A DNA stretch of 64,000 nt from Mycolicibacterium lacusdiani (lineage in GTDB: Bacteria > Actinomycetota > Actinomycetes > Mycobacteriales > Mycobacteriaceae): assembly GCF_021916785.1 (NCBI RefSeq), contig NZ_JAKCFC010000005.1:1-64000 (forward strand). The letters are read 5' to 3'. Below are positions 54,900-63,117 of this stretch, in pieces. A program made the position numbers and the translations under genes. The notes below the pieces were generated by a model, which had not been told where the DNA came from, searched no databases, and saw only the letters and a program-made list of their open reading frames with translations. Within the stretch, counting starts at the first letter, position 1, and each line of letters begins with the position of its first letter.

Positions 54900-55940
54900 C
54901 TAATCCAGACGCACGGATTCGACGGTCACTGCCGAATTAGGCGCACCGTCGTCCGACCCGTCCTCCACCCCGTCGGCCGCGATCCGGTCGACCACCGCGA
55001 GACCGGTCTCGTCGACCGTGCCGAACACCGCGTACGTCGGGGGCATGGCCGAGTCCTCGTAGACGACGAAGAACTGACTGCCGTTGGTGCCCGGACCGCT
55101 GTTGGCCATCGCGAGCGTCCCGCGCGGGTAGCGCACGGGTTGCTGCAACGCGGGATCGGTCATCCGGTACTGGTTCGTGGGGTACTCGTTGGGGAAGCGG
55201 TAGCCGGGCCCGCCGCTTCCGGTGCCCGACGGGTCACCGCATTGCAGCACCCGTAGCGACTCCGAGGTGGTGAGCCGGTGGCAGGGGGTGCCGTCGAAGT
55301 ACCCCTGCTGCGCGAGGCTGACGAAGCTGTTGACCGTGCACGGCGACTTGGCGTTGTCGAGCCGCAGGCCGATCGCACCCGAGTCGGTGATCAGCGTGGC
55401 GTCCACGACCGCGGGTGCGGTGGGCACCCTTCCGGTGCGCGGCGGCCGATTGGGCCTGCTGGCGTCCTCGGTGGTCGCCGGGTACTGGCAGTTGGAGCCC
55501 AGCGTCGCAGGCGGTTTGAACGGCGGCAGACCGTTCTGCGGGAGCGGGCCGGCCGTGGTGCCAGGAAAACCGGGGTCCTGGGCTCGGTAGTCGTCGACTG
55601 CCCGGATCGCGAGGCTCGCGACGACGATGGTCGCGACCAGGAACAGGATGCCGAGAGCGGTCAGGACGTACCCGAGGATCAGGCCTGCCAACGCCAGGCC
55701 GTGCCCCTGCTCGCCGGTGCGCTTGATCTGGGACAGCGAGAGGTGGCCGAACAGGATGCCGAGCGGCGCGAACAGGAACGCACAGATCAGCGACGCGATC
55801 GCCAGACCGTTGGTTCCGGTCGGCGGTGGTGGTGGATAGCCATACCCGGCCCCATACCCGTAGCCACCCCCGTACGGCTGTGGGTCGCCGTACGGGGCTG
55901 GCTGCGGAGGTCCCGGTGGTGCCGGGGGCGGAACGGTCAC
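54900..55940 (-). CDS. membrane-anchored cyclophilin with DUF4190-like N-terminus
   Basis: A 346-residue protein. A Pro/Gly/Tyr-rich start (about 1-43) leads to a two-helix DUF4190-like membrane region, including LAIASLICAFLFAPLGILFG, then a cyclophilin domain from about 175. The domain keeps the CHRLTT active-site Arg region and GTNGSQFFVVYED. It is a tandem paralogue of the next gene upstream, 19 bp away on the same strand, and differs mainly at the N-terminus. It should isomerise prolyl bonds outside the membrane. The M. tuberculosis locus has one copy. Confidence 0.88.
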   Translation of the reverse strand: MTVPPPAPPGPPQPAPYGDPQPYGGGYGYGAGYGYPPPPPTGTNGLAIASLICAFLFAPLGILFGHLSLSQIKRTGEQGHGLALAGLILGYVLTALGILFLVATIVVASLAIRAVDDYRAQDPGFPGTTAGPLPQNGLPPFKPPATLGSNCQYPATTEDASRPNRPPRTGRVPTAPAVVDATLITDSGAIGLRLDNAKSPCTVNSFVSLAQQGYFDGTPCHRLTTSESLRVLQCGDPSGTGSGGPGYRFPNEYPTNQYRMTDPALQQPVRYPRGTLAMANSGPGTNGSQFFVVYEDSAMPPTYAVFGTVDETGLAVVDRIAADGVEDGSDDGAPNSAVTVESVRLD

Positions 55941-55959
55941 GGGGTCGACACCGGTGGTG

Positions 55960-56841
55960 TCAGTCCAGCCCGAGGGTCTTGATCTGCACCGGCTTCGCGG
56001 GCGGTCCGTCGCCCCCGCCGCCCTGCACGCCCGCGGCCGCGATCTTGTCGAGCGTGGCCAGGCCGGTCTCGTCGATGGTGCCGAACACGGTGTAGTTCGG
56101 CGGCAATTGCGAGTCCTGGTAGACCAGGAAGAACTGGCTGCCGTTGGTTCCGGGCCCGGCGTTGGCCATAGCCAGCGTGCCGCGCGGGTAGATCACCGGC
56201 TGCTGCAGCGCGGGGTCGTCGGGCTGGAACTGATTGGTCGGATACTCGTTGGCGAACTCGTACCCCGGGCCGCCGGTGCCCTTGCCGGTCGGGTCGCCAC
56301 ACTGCAGCACCGCGAGTCCGCCGGTGGTGAGCCGGTGGCACGGGGTGTCGTTGAAGTAGTCCTGCTGCGCCAGGCTGGCGAAGCTGTTGACCGTGCACGG
56401 TGCCTTGCCGTTGTCGAGCTGCAGGCCGAGGTTGCCCTCGCTGGTGGTCATGCTGGCGCTGACCTGGGCGGGGTCGGTCGGCACCTTGCCCGTCCGCGGC
56501 GGGTTGTTCTTCTTGCTCGCCGCTTCCGCCGCGGGGTACTGGCAGTCCGCGCCGAGATCGGCGGGTGGCTTGAACGCGGGCAGCGTGGACCCGTCGGCGG
56601 GCGGCTCCTGCGTCGAACTGGCCGCACCGCTGGTGGTCGTGGCGGCCGAGGCGGTGGTGCTGCCGGAGTCGCGGTTGGTGATGACGACGGTGGCCACCAC
56701 CGCGGCGACCAGGGCCACCGCACCGACGGCCGAGCCGATGATCGTCAACTGGCGTCGCCGCTTGGCCTGTGCTTCTCTGCGTTCCAGCTGCCGTTCGAGC
56801 TTGCGCTTGGCCGCTGCTCGCCGCTGTTCGTTGGTCGGCAC
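55960..56841 (-). CDS. ppiB: membrane-anchored peptidyl-prolyl isomerase, cyclophilin type
   Basis: A 293-residue protein equivalent to Rv2582c. A basic, coiled-coil-like N-terminus (RRAAAKRKLERQLERREAQ) precedes one helix at about 33-54, a Ser/Thr linker and the cyclophilin domain with CHRLTT and GTNGSQFFLVYQD. Two Cys residues, in PCTVNSF and the CHRLTT loop, match those of its paralogue and could pair. The GTG at 56841 has AGGAGG nine nucleotides upstream. It acts on exported proteins or cell-surface substrates. Confidence 0.92.
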   Translation of the reverse strand: MPTNEQRRAAAKRKLERQLERREAQAKRRRQLTIIGSAVGAVALVAAVVATVVITNRDSGSTTASAATTTSGAASSTQEPPADGSTLPAFKPPADLGADCQYPAAEAASKKNNPPRTGKVPTDPAQVSASMTTSEGNLGLQLDNGKAPCTVNSFASLAQQDYFNDTPCHRLTTGGLAVLQCGDPTGKGTGGPGYEFANEYPTNQFQPDDPALQQPVIYPRGTLAMANAGPGTNGSQFFLVYQDSQLPPNYTVFGTIDETGLATLDKIAAAGVQGGGGDGPPAKPVQIKTLGLD

Positions 56842-57003
56842 CGCCGCTGTCCTCCTGGTGATCGCTTCGTTCTTCGGTGAACGGGGTGTCGCCGGGACGG
56901 CGACCTCACTCGCATTCGGCACCGAGTGTGCCAGGAATGCCTGAAAAGGGGTCCCGCGACCCGCACGACCGGCAGCTGACCACGAGGTGGGAAACTGGAC
57001 TCC

Positions 57004-57702
57004 GTGTTGATCACCGGTTTCCCTGCGGGATGGCTGCAGTGCAACTGCTACGTCCTGGCCCCCAGTCAGGGCGCTGACGCGATCATCGTCGATCCCGGTC
57101 AGAAGGCCATGCCGCGGCTGCGCAAGATCCTCGACGAGAACCGGCTGACCCCGGCGGCGGTGCTGCTCACCCACGGCCACATCGACCACGTCTGGTCTGC
57201 GCAGAAGGTGGCGGACACCTACGGGTGCCCGACGTACATCCACCCGGAGGATCGCGCGATGCTCTCCGACCCGATCAAGGGCTTCGGTCCCCGGCTGGCC
57301 CAACTGGCGGTCGGAGTGATGTTCACCGAGCCGCGGCAGGTCGTCGAACTCGACCGCGACGGCGACAAGATCGCACTCGGCGGCATGACCGTCACCGTCG
57401 ACCACACCCCGGGGCACACCAGGGGGTCGGTGACGTTCCGGGTTGCCGGCGGGCAGGAGCGAAGCGACTCGGGGATGTCGTGGGCCAACGGACCGGCGGA
57501 GATGGCGTTCACCGGCGACACGCTGTTCAAGAAGTCGATCGGCCGCACGGATCTCGAGGGCGGCAGCGGTCGCGACCTCTACACGTCGATCGTCGAGAAG
57601 CTGTTGGTCCTCGACGACTCCACCGTGGTGCTGCCCGGGCACGGCGAGAAGACCACCATCGGCGCCGAACGTCGAACCAACCCCTTCCTCGAAGGTCTGT
57701 GA
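57004..57702 (+). CDS. glyoxalase II-like MBL-fold hydrolase (Rv2581c type)
   Basis: A 232-residue metallo-beta-lactamase-fold hydrolase. The metal motif is THGHIDHVW, and further ligands are in [10 protein letters not shown] and FTGDTLF. It begins NCYVLAP after a short strand, like glyoxalase II. Mycobacteria lack glutathione, so a mycothiol or other thioester is the likelier substrate. It overlaps hisS by one base and the pair is conserved in mycobacteria. Confidence 0.88.
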   Translation: MLITGFPAGWLQCNCYVLAPSQGADAIIVDPGQKAMPRLRKILDENRLTPAAVLLTHGHIDHVWSAQKVADTYGCPTYIHPEDRAMLSDPIKGFGPRLAQLAVGVMFTEPRQVVELDRDGDKIALGGMTVTVDHTPGHTRGSVTFRVAGGQERSDSGMSWANGPAEMAFTGDTLFKKSIGRTDLEGGSGRDLYTSIVEKLLVLDDSTVVLPGHGEKTTIGAERRTNPFLEGL

Positions 57703-58976
57703 TGAGCGAATTTCAGGCGCCCAAGGGCGTCCCGGATTACCTGCCGCCCGAGTCCGCCCAGTTCGTCGCGGTCCGCGACGGTCTGCTGGAGTCGGCTCGT
57801 CGTGCCGGCTACGGCTACGTCGAGCTGCCGATCTTCGAGGACACCTCGCTGTTCGCGCGCGGCGTTGGGGAGTCCACCGACGTCGTGTCCAAGGAGATGT
57901 ACACCTTCGCCGACCGCGGGGAGCGGTCGGTGACCTTGCGGCCCGAGGGCACCGCGGGCGTGATGCGTGCGGTCATCGAGCACGGCATCGACCGCGGTGC
58001 GCTGCCCGCCAAGCTCTGCTACTCGGGTCCGTTCTTCCGCTACGAGCGCCCGCAGGCCGGCCGCTACCGGCAGCTGCAGCAGGTGGGCGTCGAGGCCATC
58101 GGCGTCGACGACCCGGCGCTCGACGCCGAGGTGATCGCCATCGCCGACAGTGGGTTTCGCGCACTCGGGCTCGACGGCTTCCGCCTGGAGATCACCTCCC
58201 TCGGCGATGACACGTGCCGGCCGCAGTATCGAGAGTTGTTGCAGGACTTCCTGTTCAAGCTCGATCTCGACGAGGACACCCGGCGGCGGGCCGAGATCAA
58301 CCCGCTGCGAGTGCTCGACGACAAGCGGCCGCACGTGCGGGAGATGACTGCCGACGCACCGGTGATGATGGACCACCTGTCCGACGTCGCCAAGCAGCAC
58401 TTCGACACCGTGCTGGCACATCTCGACGCGCTGCGGGTGCCGTATGTGATCAACCCGCGGATGGTGCGCGGGCTGGACTACTACACGAAGACGACGTTCG
58501 AGTTCGTCCACGATGGCCTCGGCGCGCAGTCGGGTATCGGCGGCGGTGGTCGCTACGACGGGTTGATGCGCCAGCTCGGCGGGCGTGACCTGTCCGGCAT
58601 TGGCTTCGGGCTCGGCGTGGACCGGACCATGCTCGCCCTGGCGGCCGAGGGCAAGACGGTCGGGCAGACCAGCGCGGTCGACGTGTTCGCGGTGCCGCTG
58701 GGCGACGCGGCGAAGCTCGAGCTGGCGAAACTGGGTGCGGCACTGCGCGACGCGGGCGTCCGGGTGGACCTGGCCTACGGCGACCGCAGCATGAAGAGCG
58801 CTATGAAGGCGGCCGACCGCTCCGGTGCGGCGATGGCACTGGTCGCCGGTGACCGCGACTTCGAGGCCGGCACCGTTGGCGTCAAGGACCTGGCCACCGG
58901 CGAGCAGGTCGACGTGGCCATCGACGCCGTCGTGGGCAACGTGCTCGCGCGCCTCGGCCGCGTCCGCCTCCTCTAG
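57702..58976 (+). CDS. hisS: histidyl-tRNA synthetase
   Basis: A 424-residue class II synthetase. Motif 2 is visible around [21 protein letters not shown], the histidine-binding loops are [11 protein letters not shown] and the [11 protein letters not shown] segment, and motif 3 is [13 protein letters not shown]. The C-terminal anticodon domain spans about 325-420. The start overlaps the upstream gene by one base (TGATG). A structured repeat element begins 24 bp after the stop. Confidence 0.97.
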   Translation: MSEFQAPKGVPDYLPPESAQFVAVRDGLLESARRAGYGYVELPIFEDTSLFARGVGESTDVVSKEMYTFADRGERSVTLRPEGTAGVMRAVIEHGIDRGALPAKLCYSGPFFRYERPQAGRYRQLQQVGVEAIGVDDPALDAEVIAIADSGFRALGLDGFRLEITSLGDDTCRPQYRELLQDFLFKLDLDEDTRRRAEINPLRVLDDKRPHVREMTADAPVMMDHLSDVAKQHFDTVLAHLDALRVPYVINPRMVRGLDYYTKTTFEFVHDGLGAQSGIGGGGRYDGLMRQLGGRDLSGIGFGLGVDRTMLALAAEGKTVGQTSAVDVFAVPLGDAAKLELAKLGAALRDAGVRVDLAYGDRSMKSAMKAADRSGAAMALVAGDRDFEAGTVGVKDLATGEQVDVAIDAVVGNVLARLGRVRLL

Positions 58977-58999
58977 CCCCTTTCTGGCGAGCACTTCCC

Positions 59000-59059
59000 G
59001 CGAGCGTGCGTGTTTGCGGGCGACACGCCGGGTGGAAACCCGAGTTTGCGCACGCTCGC
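59000..59059. repeat. structured intergenic element, copy 2
   Basis: A 60-bp sequence with an 11-bp perfect outer stem, GCGAGCGTGCG (59000-59010) and CGCACGCTCGC (59049-59059), and an inner hairpin GGGT-ggaa-ACCC. The first 30 bases nearly match the minus strand of the copy at 3195-3256, while the inner hairpin differs in sequence but keeps pairing. Confidence 0.7.
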
Positions 59060-59082
59060 AGAGGGTCGAGTGGGGCGTCCAC

Positions 59083-59143
59083 GCCGAGTGTCGGGTTGAG
59101 TCACGTAAAAATGCGAAACGCGTGACACAAGGCGACACTCGGC
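59083..59143. repeat. nested inverted repeat upstream of dtd
   Basis: Perfect 11-bp arms GCCGAGTGTCG (59083-59093) and CGACACTCGGC (59133-59143) enclose a smaller inverted repeat TCACG (59101-59105) and CGTGA (59121-59125) around an A-rich loop. It lies 24 bp after the preceding element and ends 29 bp before the dtd start, so it may form a leader structure. Confidence 0.65.
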
Positions 59144-59172
59144 AGCACCCAAGGATGGCAGCATCGTTGCCC

Positions 59173-59607
59173 ATGCGGGTACTGGTGCAACGGGTGACCT
59201 CGGGGCGAGTCGTGGTCGATGGCGACGTGGTGGGGGAGATCGCTCCGGAGGGTCAGGGGCTGGTGGCGCTCGTTGGTATCACGCACACCGATGATGCCGA
59301 CGTCGCCGCGCGGATGGCCGAGAAGTTGTGGCGTCTGCGCATTCTCGACGGTGAGCGCAGCGCTGCCGACGTGGCGGCGCCGGTTCTCGTGGTCAGCCAG
59401 TTCACGCTCTACGCCGACACGGCGAAGGGGCGGAGGCCGTCGTGGAACGCAGCCGCACCCGGCGTCGTCGCCGAACCCCTCGTCGACGCGATGTGCGACG
59501 CGCTGCGCGGTTTCGGCGCCGACGTTCAGACGGGCATCTTCGGCGCCGACATGAAGGTCGAGCTGGTCAACGACGGTCCGGTGACCGTGCTGCTCGAACT
59601 GTCCTAG
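59173..59607 (+). CDS. dtd: D-aminoacyl-tRNA deacylase
   Basis: A 144-residue homodimeric enzyme that removes D-amino acids (and glycine mischarged on tRNA-Ala) from tRNA. It starts [11 protein letters not shown] and contains the catalytic SQFTLYAD segment and the NDGPVT motif that forms the cross-subunit Gly-cisPro-like pocket. The gene overlaps the converging urtE by 4 bp. No strong ribosome site is present; the structured region upstream may matter. Confidence 0.94.
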   Translation: MRVLVQRVTSGRVVVDGDVVGEIAPEGQGLVALVGITHTDDADVAARMAEKLWRLRILDGERSAADVAAPVLVVSQFTLYADTAKGRRPSWNAAAPGVVAEPLVDAMCDALRGFGADVQTGIFGADMKVELVNDGPVTVLLELS

Positions 59608-60296
59608 ATCGCCATCGCGGCGCGCACGTCGGCCTCCGACGCGGAACCGCCGGTGCCACTGGACGTCACGCGCCCCGACTCGAGGATGTAGTAGCGCTGC
59701 GCCGACTCGAGCGCGAACCCGATGTGCTGCTCCACCAGCAGCACGCCGAGACCGCCCCTGCGGGTGAGCGCCGTGATCGCCGCCTCGATCTCGGCGACCA
59801 CCGAGGGTTGAATGCCCTCGGTGGGTTCGTCGAGGATCAGGCACGTGGGCGTGGTGATGAGTGCCCGCGCGATCGCGAGCTGCTGACGCTGACCGCCCGA
59901 GAGCAATCCGGCCCGCCGGCCCAACAGCTCCTTGAGCGCCGGGAACAGGTCCAGCTGCTCGTCGATCAGTTGCTTACCGTTCTTACGGCCGTCGGCGACC
60001 ACCTGCAGGTTCTCCGCGGTGGTGAGCTGCCCGAAGGACTGCTGGCCCTGGGGCACGTAGGCCAGCCCGCGCGCCACCCGGGCGCTCGGCCGCATCTTCG
60101 TGACGTCCTCGCCGTCGAACATCACCCTGCCGCCCGAGCACTTGAGCAGTCCGACCGCAACGCGTAGCAGCGTGGTCTTGCCTGCACCGTTGTGGCCCAT
60201 CACCGCGGCCACGCCGTCCGAGGGCACCTCGAGGTTCACTCCGTGGATCACCTCCGAGCGGCCGTATCCGCTACGGACGTCGACGAGTTCGAGCAT
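59604..60296 (-). CDS. urtE: urea ABC transporter ATP-binding protein UrtE
   Basis: A 230-residue LivF-like ATPase. Walker A is GHNGAGKTT, the signature is [16 protein letters not shown], and Walker B is [15 protein letters not shown]; the TEGIQPS string is characteristic of UrtE. It pairs with UrtD to power urea import through UrtBC. Start and stop codons overlap with urtD by one base. Confidence 0.93.
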   Translation of the reverse strand: MLELVDVRSGYGRSEVIHGVNLEVPSDGVAAVMGHNGAGKTTLLRVAVGLLKCSGGRVMFDGEDVTKMRPSARVARGLAYVPQGQQSFGQLTTAENLQVVADGRKNGKQLIDEQLDLFPALKELLGRRAGLLSGGQRQQLAIARALITTPTCLILDEPTEGIQPSVVAEIEAAITALTRRGGLGVLLVEQHIGFALESAQRYYILESGRVTSSGTGGSASEADVRAAMAI

Positions 60297-61114
60297 CAGG
60301 ACTCCTCCACCAGAGCGTCGGTGCCCGCCGCGGCCGTGCCGAGGTAGACCTCCTGCACCTTGGGATTGGCCTGCACCTGCGCGACCGTTCCCTCGGCGAT
60401 CACTTGTCCGCGTGCCAGGACCGTGACCGACGTCGCGAATGCCCGCATGAAGTCCATGTCGTGTTCGACCACCACCACGGTCCGTTCACTACCGATGCGC
60501 CGCAACAGGTTTCCCGTCTCCTCGCGTTCGTCGTGGCTCATCCCGGCCACGGGTTCGTCCAGCAGCAGCACGTCGGCGTTCTGGACGAGGAGCATGCCGA
60601 TCTCCAGCCACTGCTTCTGCCCGTGCGCGAGCACCCCCGCGGGCCGGTCCGCCAGGTCGGCCAGACCGGTGATCTCGAGCGCCTCCTCGATGGCAGGCAA
60701 CACCCCGGATCGGCGCCGCAGCAGCGTCCACGCCGACCGCCCCGCGCCTGCGGCGATGTCGAGGTTCTGCAACACCGTCAGCTGTTCGAACACGCTCGCC
60801 GTCTGGAACGTGCGGCCCACCCCGAGCCGGGCGATCTGATGCACCTTCTTGCCGAGCAGTTCGACGCCGGACTTACTGACCGACCCCGTGCCCGACACCA
60901 ACCCGGTGATGGCATCGATGACGGTCGTCTTGCCCGCGCCGTTGGGCCCGATCAGGAAGCGCAGGTCACCCTGGAAGAGCGTCAGATCCACGTCGCTGAC
61001 GGCCTTGAAGCCGTCGAAGTCGACGGTGAGCCCGCGCACTTCGAGGTACTGCGTGCCCATGCCGACGTTGCCGCCGGCCACCGGCGTCGTCGAGCTACCC
61101 AAGGTCTCGGTCAT
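60296..61114 (-). CDS. urtD: urea ABC transporter ATP-binding protein UrtD
   Basis: A 272-residue LivG-like ATPase. LTVDFDGFKAVSDVDL leads to Walker A GPNGAGKTT, then FQTASVFEQLTVLQNL, the unusual signature LAHGQKQWLEIGM and Walker B LLLDEPVAGM. The AHGQKQWLEIGM signature is diagnostic for UrtD. The ATG at 61114 overlaps the urtC stop (ATGA). About 22 extra residues precede the ABC domain. Confidence 0.93.
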   Translation of the reverse strand: MTETLGSSTTPVAGGNVGMGTQYLEVRGLTVDFDGFKAVSDVDLTLFQGDLRFLIGPNGAGKTTVIDAITGLVSGTGSVSKSGVELLGKKVHQIARLGVGRTFQTASVFEQLTVLQNLDIAAGAGRSAWTLLRRRSGVLPAIEEALEITGLADLADRPAGVLAHGQKQWLEIGMLLVQNADVLLLDEPVAGMSHDEREETGNLLRRIGSERTVVVVEHDMDFMRAFATSVTVLARGQVIAEGTVAQVQANPKVQEVYLGTAAAGTDALVEES

Positions 61115-62229
61115 CGGCTGGCTCCTGCCTTCTCGGGCTCGGGGTCGGGGTCCGGTATAGCCACCGGTTCCGGGTCCGGTTCCGGCTTGCCCTTGCGCCG
61201 GCGGCGCAGGAAGACGCCGAGTCCCGCGAAGCCGGCGGGGAAGAACCCGACGACCACGATGAACAGCAGGCCCTGGGCGTAGGTCCACTCCGACGGAAAG
61301 CGTTCGGAGAACACGGTTTGCGCCCAAGCCACGCCGATCGCGCCGAGCACGGGTCCCAGCAGCGTCGTCCTGCCCCCGATCGCCACGCCGATGAGGAACG
61401 CGATCGACGGCAGGATGCCGACCTGCGACGGCGCGATGAACCCGACGATCGGGGCGAACAGCGCGCCCGCGATGCTCGCGAACAACGCGGCCACCGTATA
61501 GGCGACGACCTTGACGTTCGCCGGGTCGTACCCGAGGAAGCGCACGCGCTCCTCACCGTCGCGCACTGCGACCAGCAGTTCGCCGTAGCGGCTCTGCATC
61601 AGCTGGCGCACGATCGCGACGACGATCAGCAGGACTGCCGCGGCGATGAAGTAGAGCATCTGCTTGTTCACTGGGTCCTTGAGCGCGAACCCGAAGAACG
61701 TGCGGAAGTTGTTCAGCCCGTTGCTACCTCCGATGCTGGTCTGGCCGATCAGCAGGATCGCCAGCGCGGCGGCCAGCGCCTGGGACAGGATGGCGAAGTA
61801 CGCGCCCTTGACGCGGCGCTTGAACACGCCGAGGCCCAGCAGGGCGGCGATCGCCGTCGGGACGAACACCACCGCCAGCAGCGTCACGATGGGCGACGCG
61901 AACGGCTGCCAGTAGGCGGGCAATTCGCGAACGCCCGCGATCTGCATGAAGTCCGGCACCGCCTGCTTGGTCAGTGCGGCGTCGGAGATCTTCAGGTGCA
62001 TCCCCATGATGTAGCCGCCGAGGCCGAAGAAGACGCCCTGGCCCAGGACGAGCATTCCGCCACGGCCCCAGGCCAATCCGATGCCGACGGCCACGATGGC
62101 GAAGCACAGGAACTTCGCCAGCAGGCTGAGCCGGAAGTCCGACAGCAGCGCGGGGGCGACGCCGAACAGCGCGACGGCGGCGATGCCGAACCCCGCCCAC
62201 GTCTGCCAGCGGCCGAGTACGCGTGTCAT
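61111..62229 (-). CDS. urtC: urea ABC transporter permease UrtC
   Basis: A 372-residue LivM-like permease with about ten helices. It has GLAWGRGGMLVLGQGVFFGLGGY near the start and the cytoplasmic DGEERVRFLGYD loop that docks the ATPases. The C-terminal 30 residues are an acidic Pro-rich tail (repeated PDPEP) not needed for transport in relatives. Overlaps of 4 bp on both sides tie it to urtB and urtD. Confidence 0.93.
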   Translation of the reverse strand: MTRVLGRWQTWAGFGIAAVALFGVAPALLSDFRLSLLAKFLCFAIVAVGIGLAWGRGGMLVLGQGVFFGLGGYIMGMHLKISDAALTKQAVPDFMQIAGVRELPAYWQPFASPIVTLLAVVFVPTAIAALLGLGVFKRRVKGAYFAILSQALAAALAILLIGQTSIGGSNGLNNFRTFFGFALKDPVNKQMLYFIAAAVLLIVVAIVRQLMQSRYGELLVAVRDGEERVRFLGYDPANVKVVAYTVAALFASIAGALFAPIVGFIAPSQVGILPSIAFLIGVAIGGRTTLLGPVLGAIGVAWAQTVFSERFPSEWTYAQGLLFIVVVGFFPAGFAGLGVFLRRRRKGKPEPDPEPVAIPDPDPEPEKAGASR

Positions 62230-63110
62230 ACGAGGCTCCTGGTCCGAACGGTGAACAGTCCCTGCGGGCGAACCTGCAGGAAGAACACGATGATCACGAA
62301 CACGATCACCTTGGCCAGCGAGGCGGTGGTGTTGTATTCGATGAACGAGTTGAAGAACCCCAGGCCCAGCGCCGCGATCACCGTGCCCTTGATGTGGCCG
62401 AGACCGCCGACGACGACGACGAGGAACGCGTCGATGAGGTAGCTCTGCCCGGTGGTGGGGCTCGTCGAGCCGATCAGCGTCAGTGCCACCCCGGCCACGC
62501 CCGCCAGACCCGATCCGATGAAGAACGTCGTGATGTCGGTCTTGCGCGACGAGATGCCGCTCGTCTCTGCCAGATCACGGTTCTGCACGACGGCGCGGAT
62601 GCGCCGTCCCATCGGGCTCGTCTTGAGCGCCGTGGCCAATGCCGCCACGCACACCGCGGCGAGGATCAGGATGAAGATGCGGGTCTTGGGCACCACGGCG
62701 CCGAAGATCTCGACACCACCCGACAACCACGACGGGGCGATGACGTTGACGGCGGGGGCGCCGAACACGTCGCGCGCCACCTGCTGCAGGATCAGGCCCA
62801 CGCCGAACGTCACCAGCAGGGTGTCCAGCGGCCGGTCGTACATCCGCTGGATCAGCGTGACCTCCAGAACCACTCCCATGAGGCCACCGACGAAGAACCC
62901 GATGACCAGTGAGAGCAGCAGTGAGACACCGGCATTCGAGAACACCTGCTGCACGACGTACGCGGTGTAGCAGCCGGCCATGATGAATTCGCCGTGCGCC
63001 ATGTTGATGACGCCCATCTGACCGAACGTCAGCGACAGGCCCAGTGCAGCCAGCAACAGGATCGAGCCGAGGCTCAATCCCGTTGCCAGCTGTCCGATCA
63101 GGACATCCAC
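62226..63110 (-). CDS. urtB: urea ABC transporter permease UrtB
   Basis: A 294-residue LivH-like permease. It has GLSLTFGQMGVINMAHGEFIMAG near the start, the coupling loop MGRRIRAVVQNRDLAETSGI and eight or so helices. The GTG start lies 7 bp from the urtA stop. Compared with Gram-negative UrtB it lacks the long N-terminal periplasmic extension. Confidence 0.93.
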   Translation of the reverse strand: MDVLIGQLATGLSLGSILLLAALGLSLTFGQMGVINMAHGEFIMAGCYTAYVVQQVFSNAGVSLLLSLVIGFFVGGLMGVVLEVTLIQRMYDRPLDTLLVTFGVGLILQQVARDVFGAPAVNVIAPSWLSGGVEIFGAVVPKTRIFILILAAVCVAALATALKTSPMGRRIRAVVQNRDLAETSGISSRKTDITTFFIGSGLAGVAGVALTLIGSTSPTTGQSYLIDAFLVVVVGGLGHIKGTVIAALGLGFFNSFIEYNTTASLAKVIVFVIIVFFLQVRPQGLFTVRTRSLV

Positions 63111-63117
63111 GGGTGAA

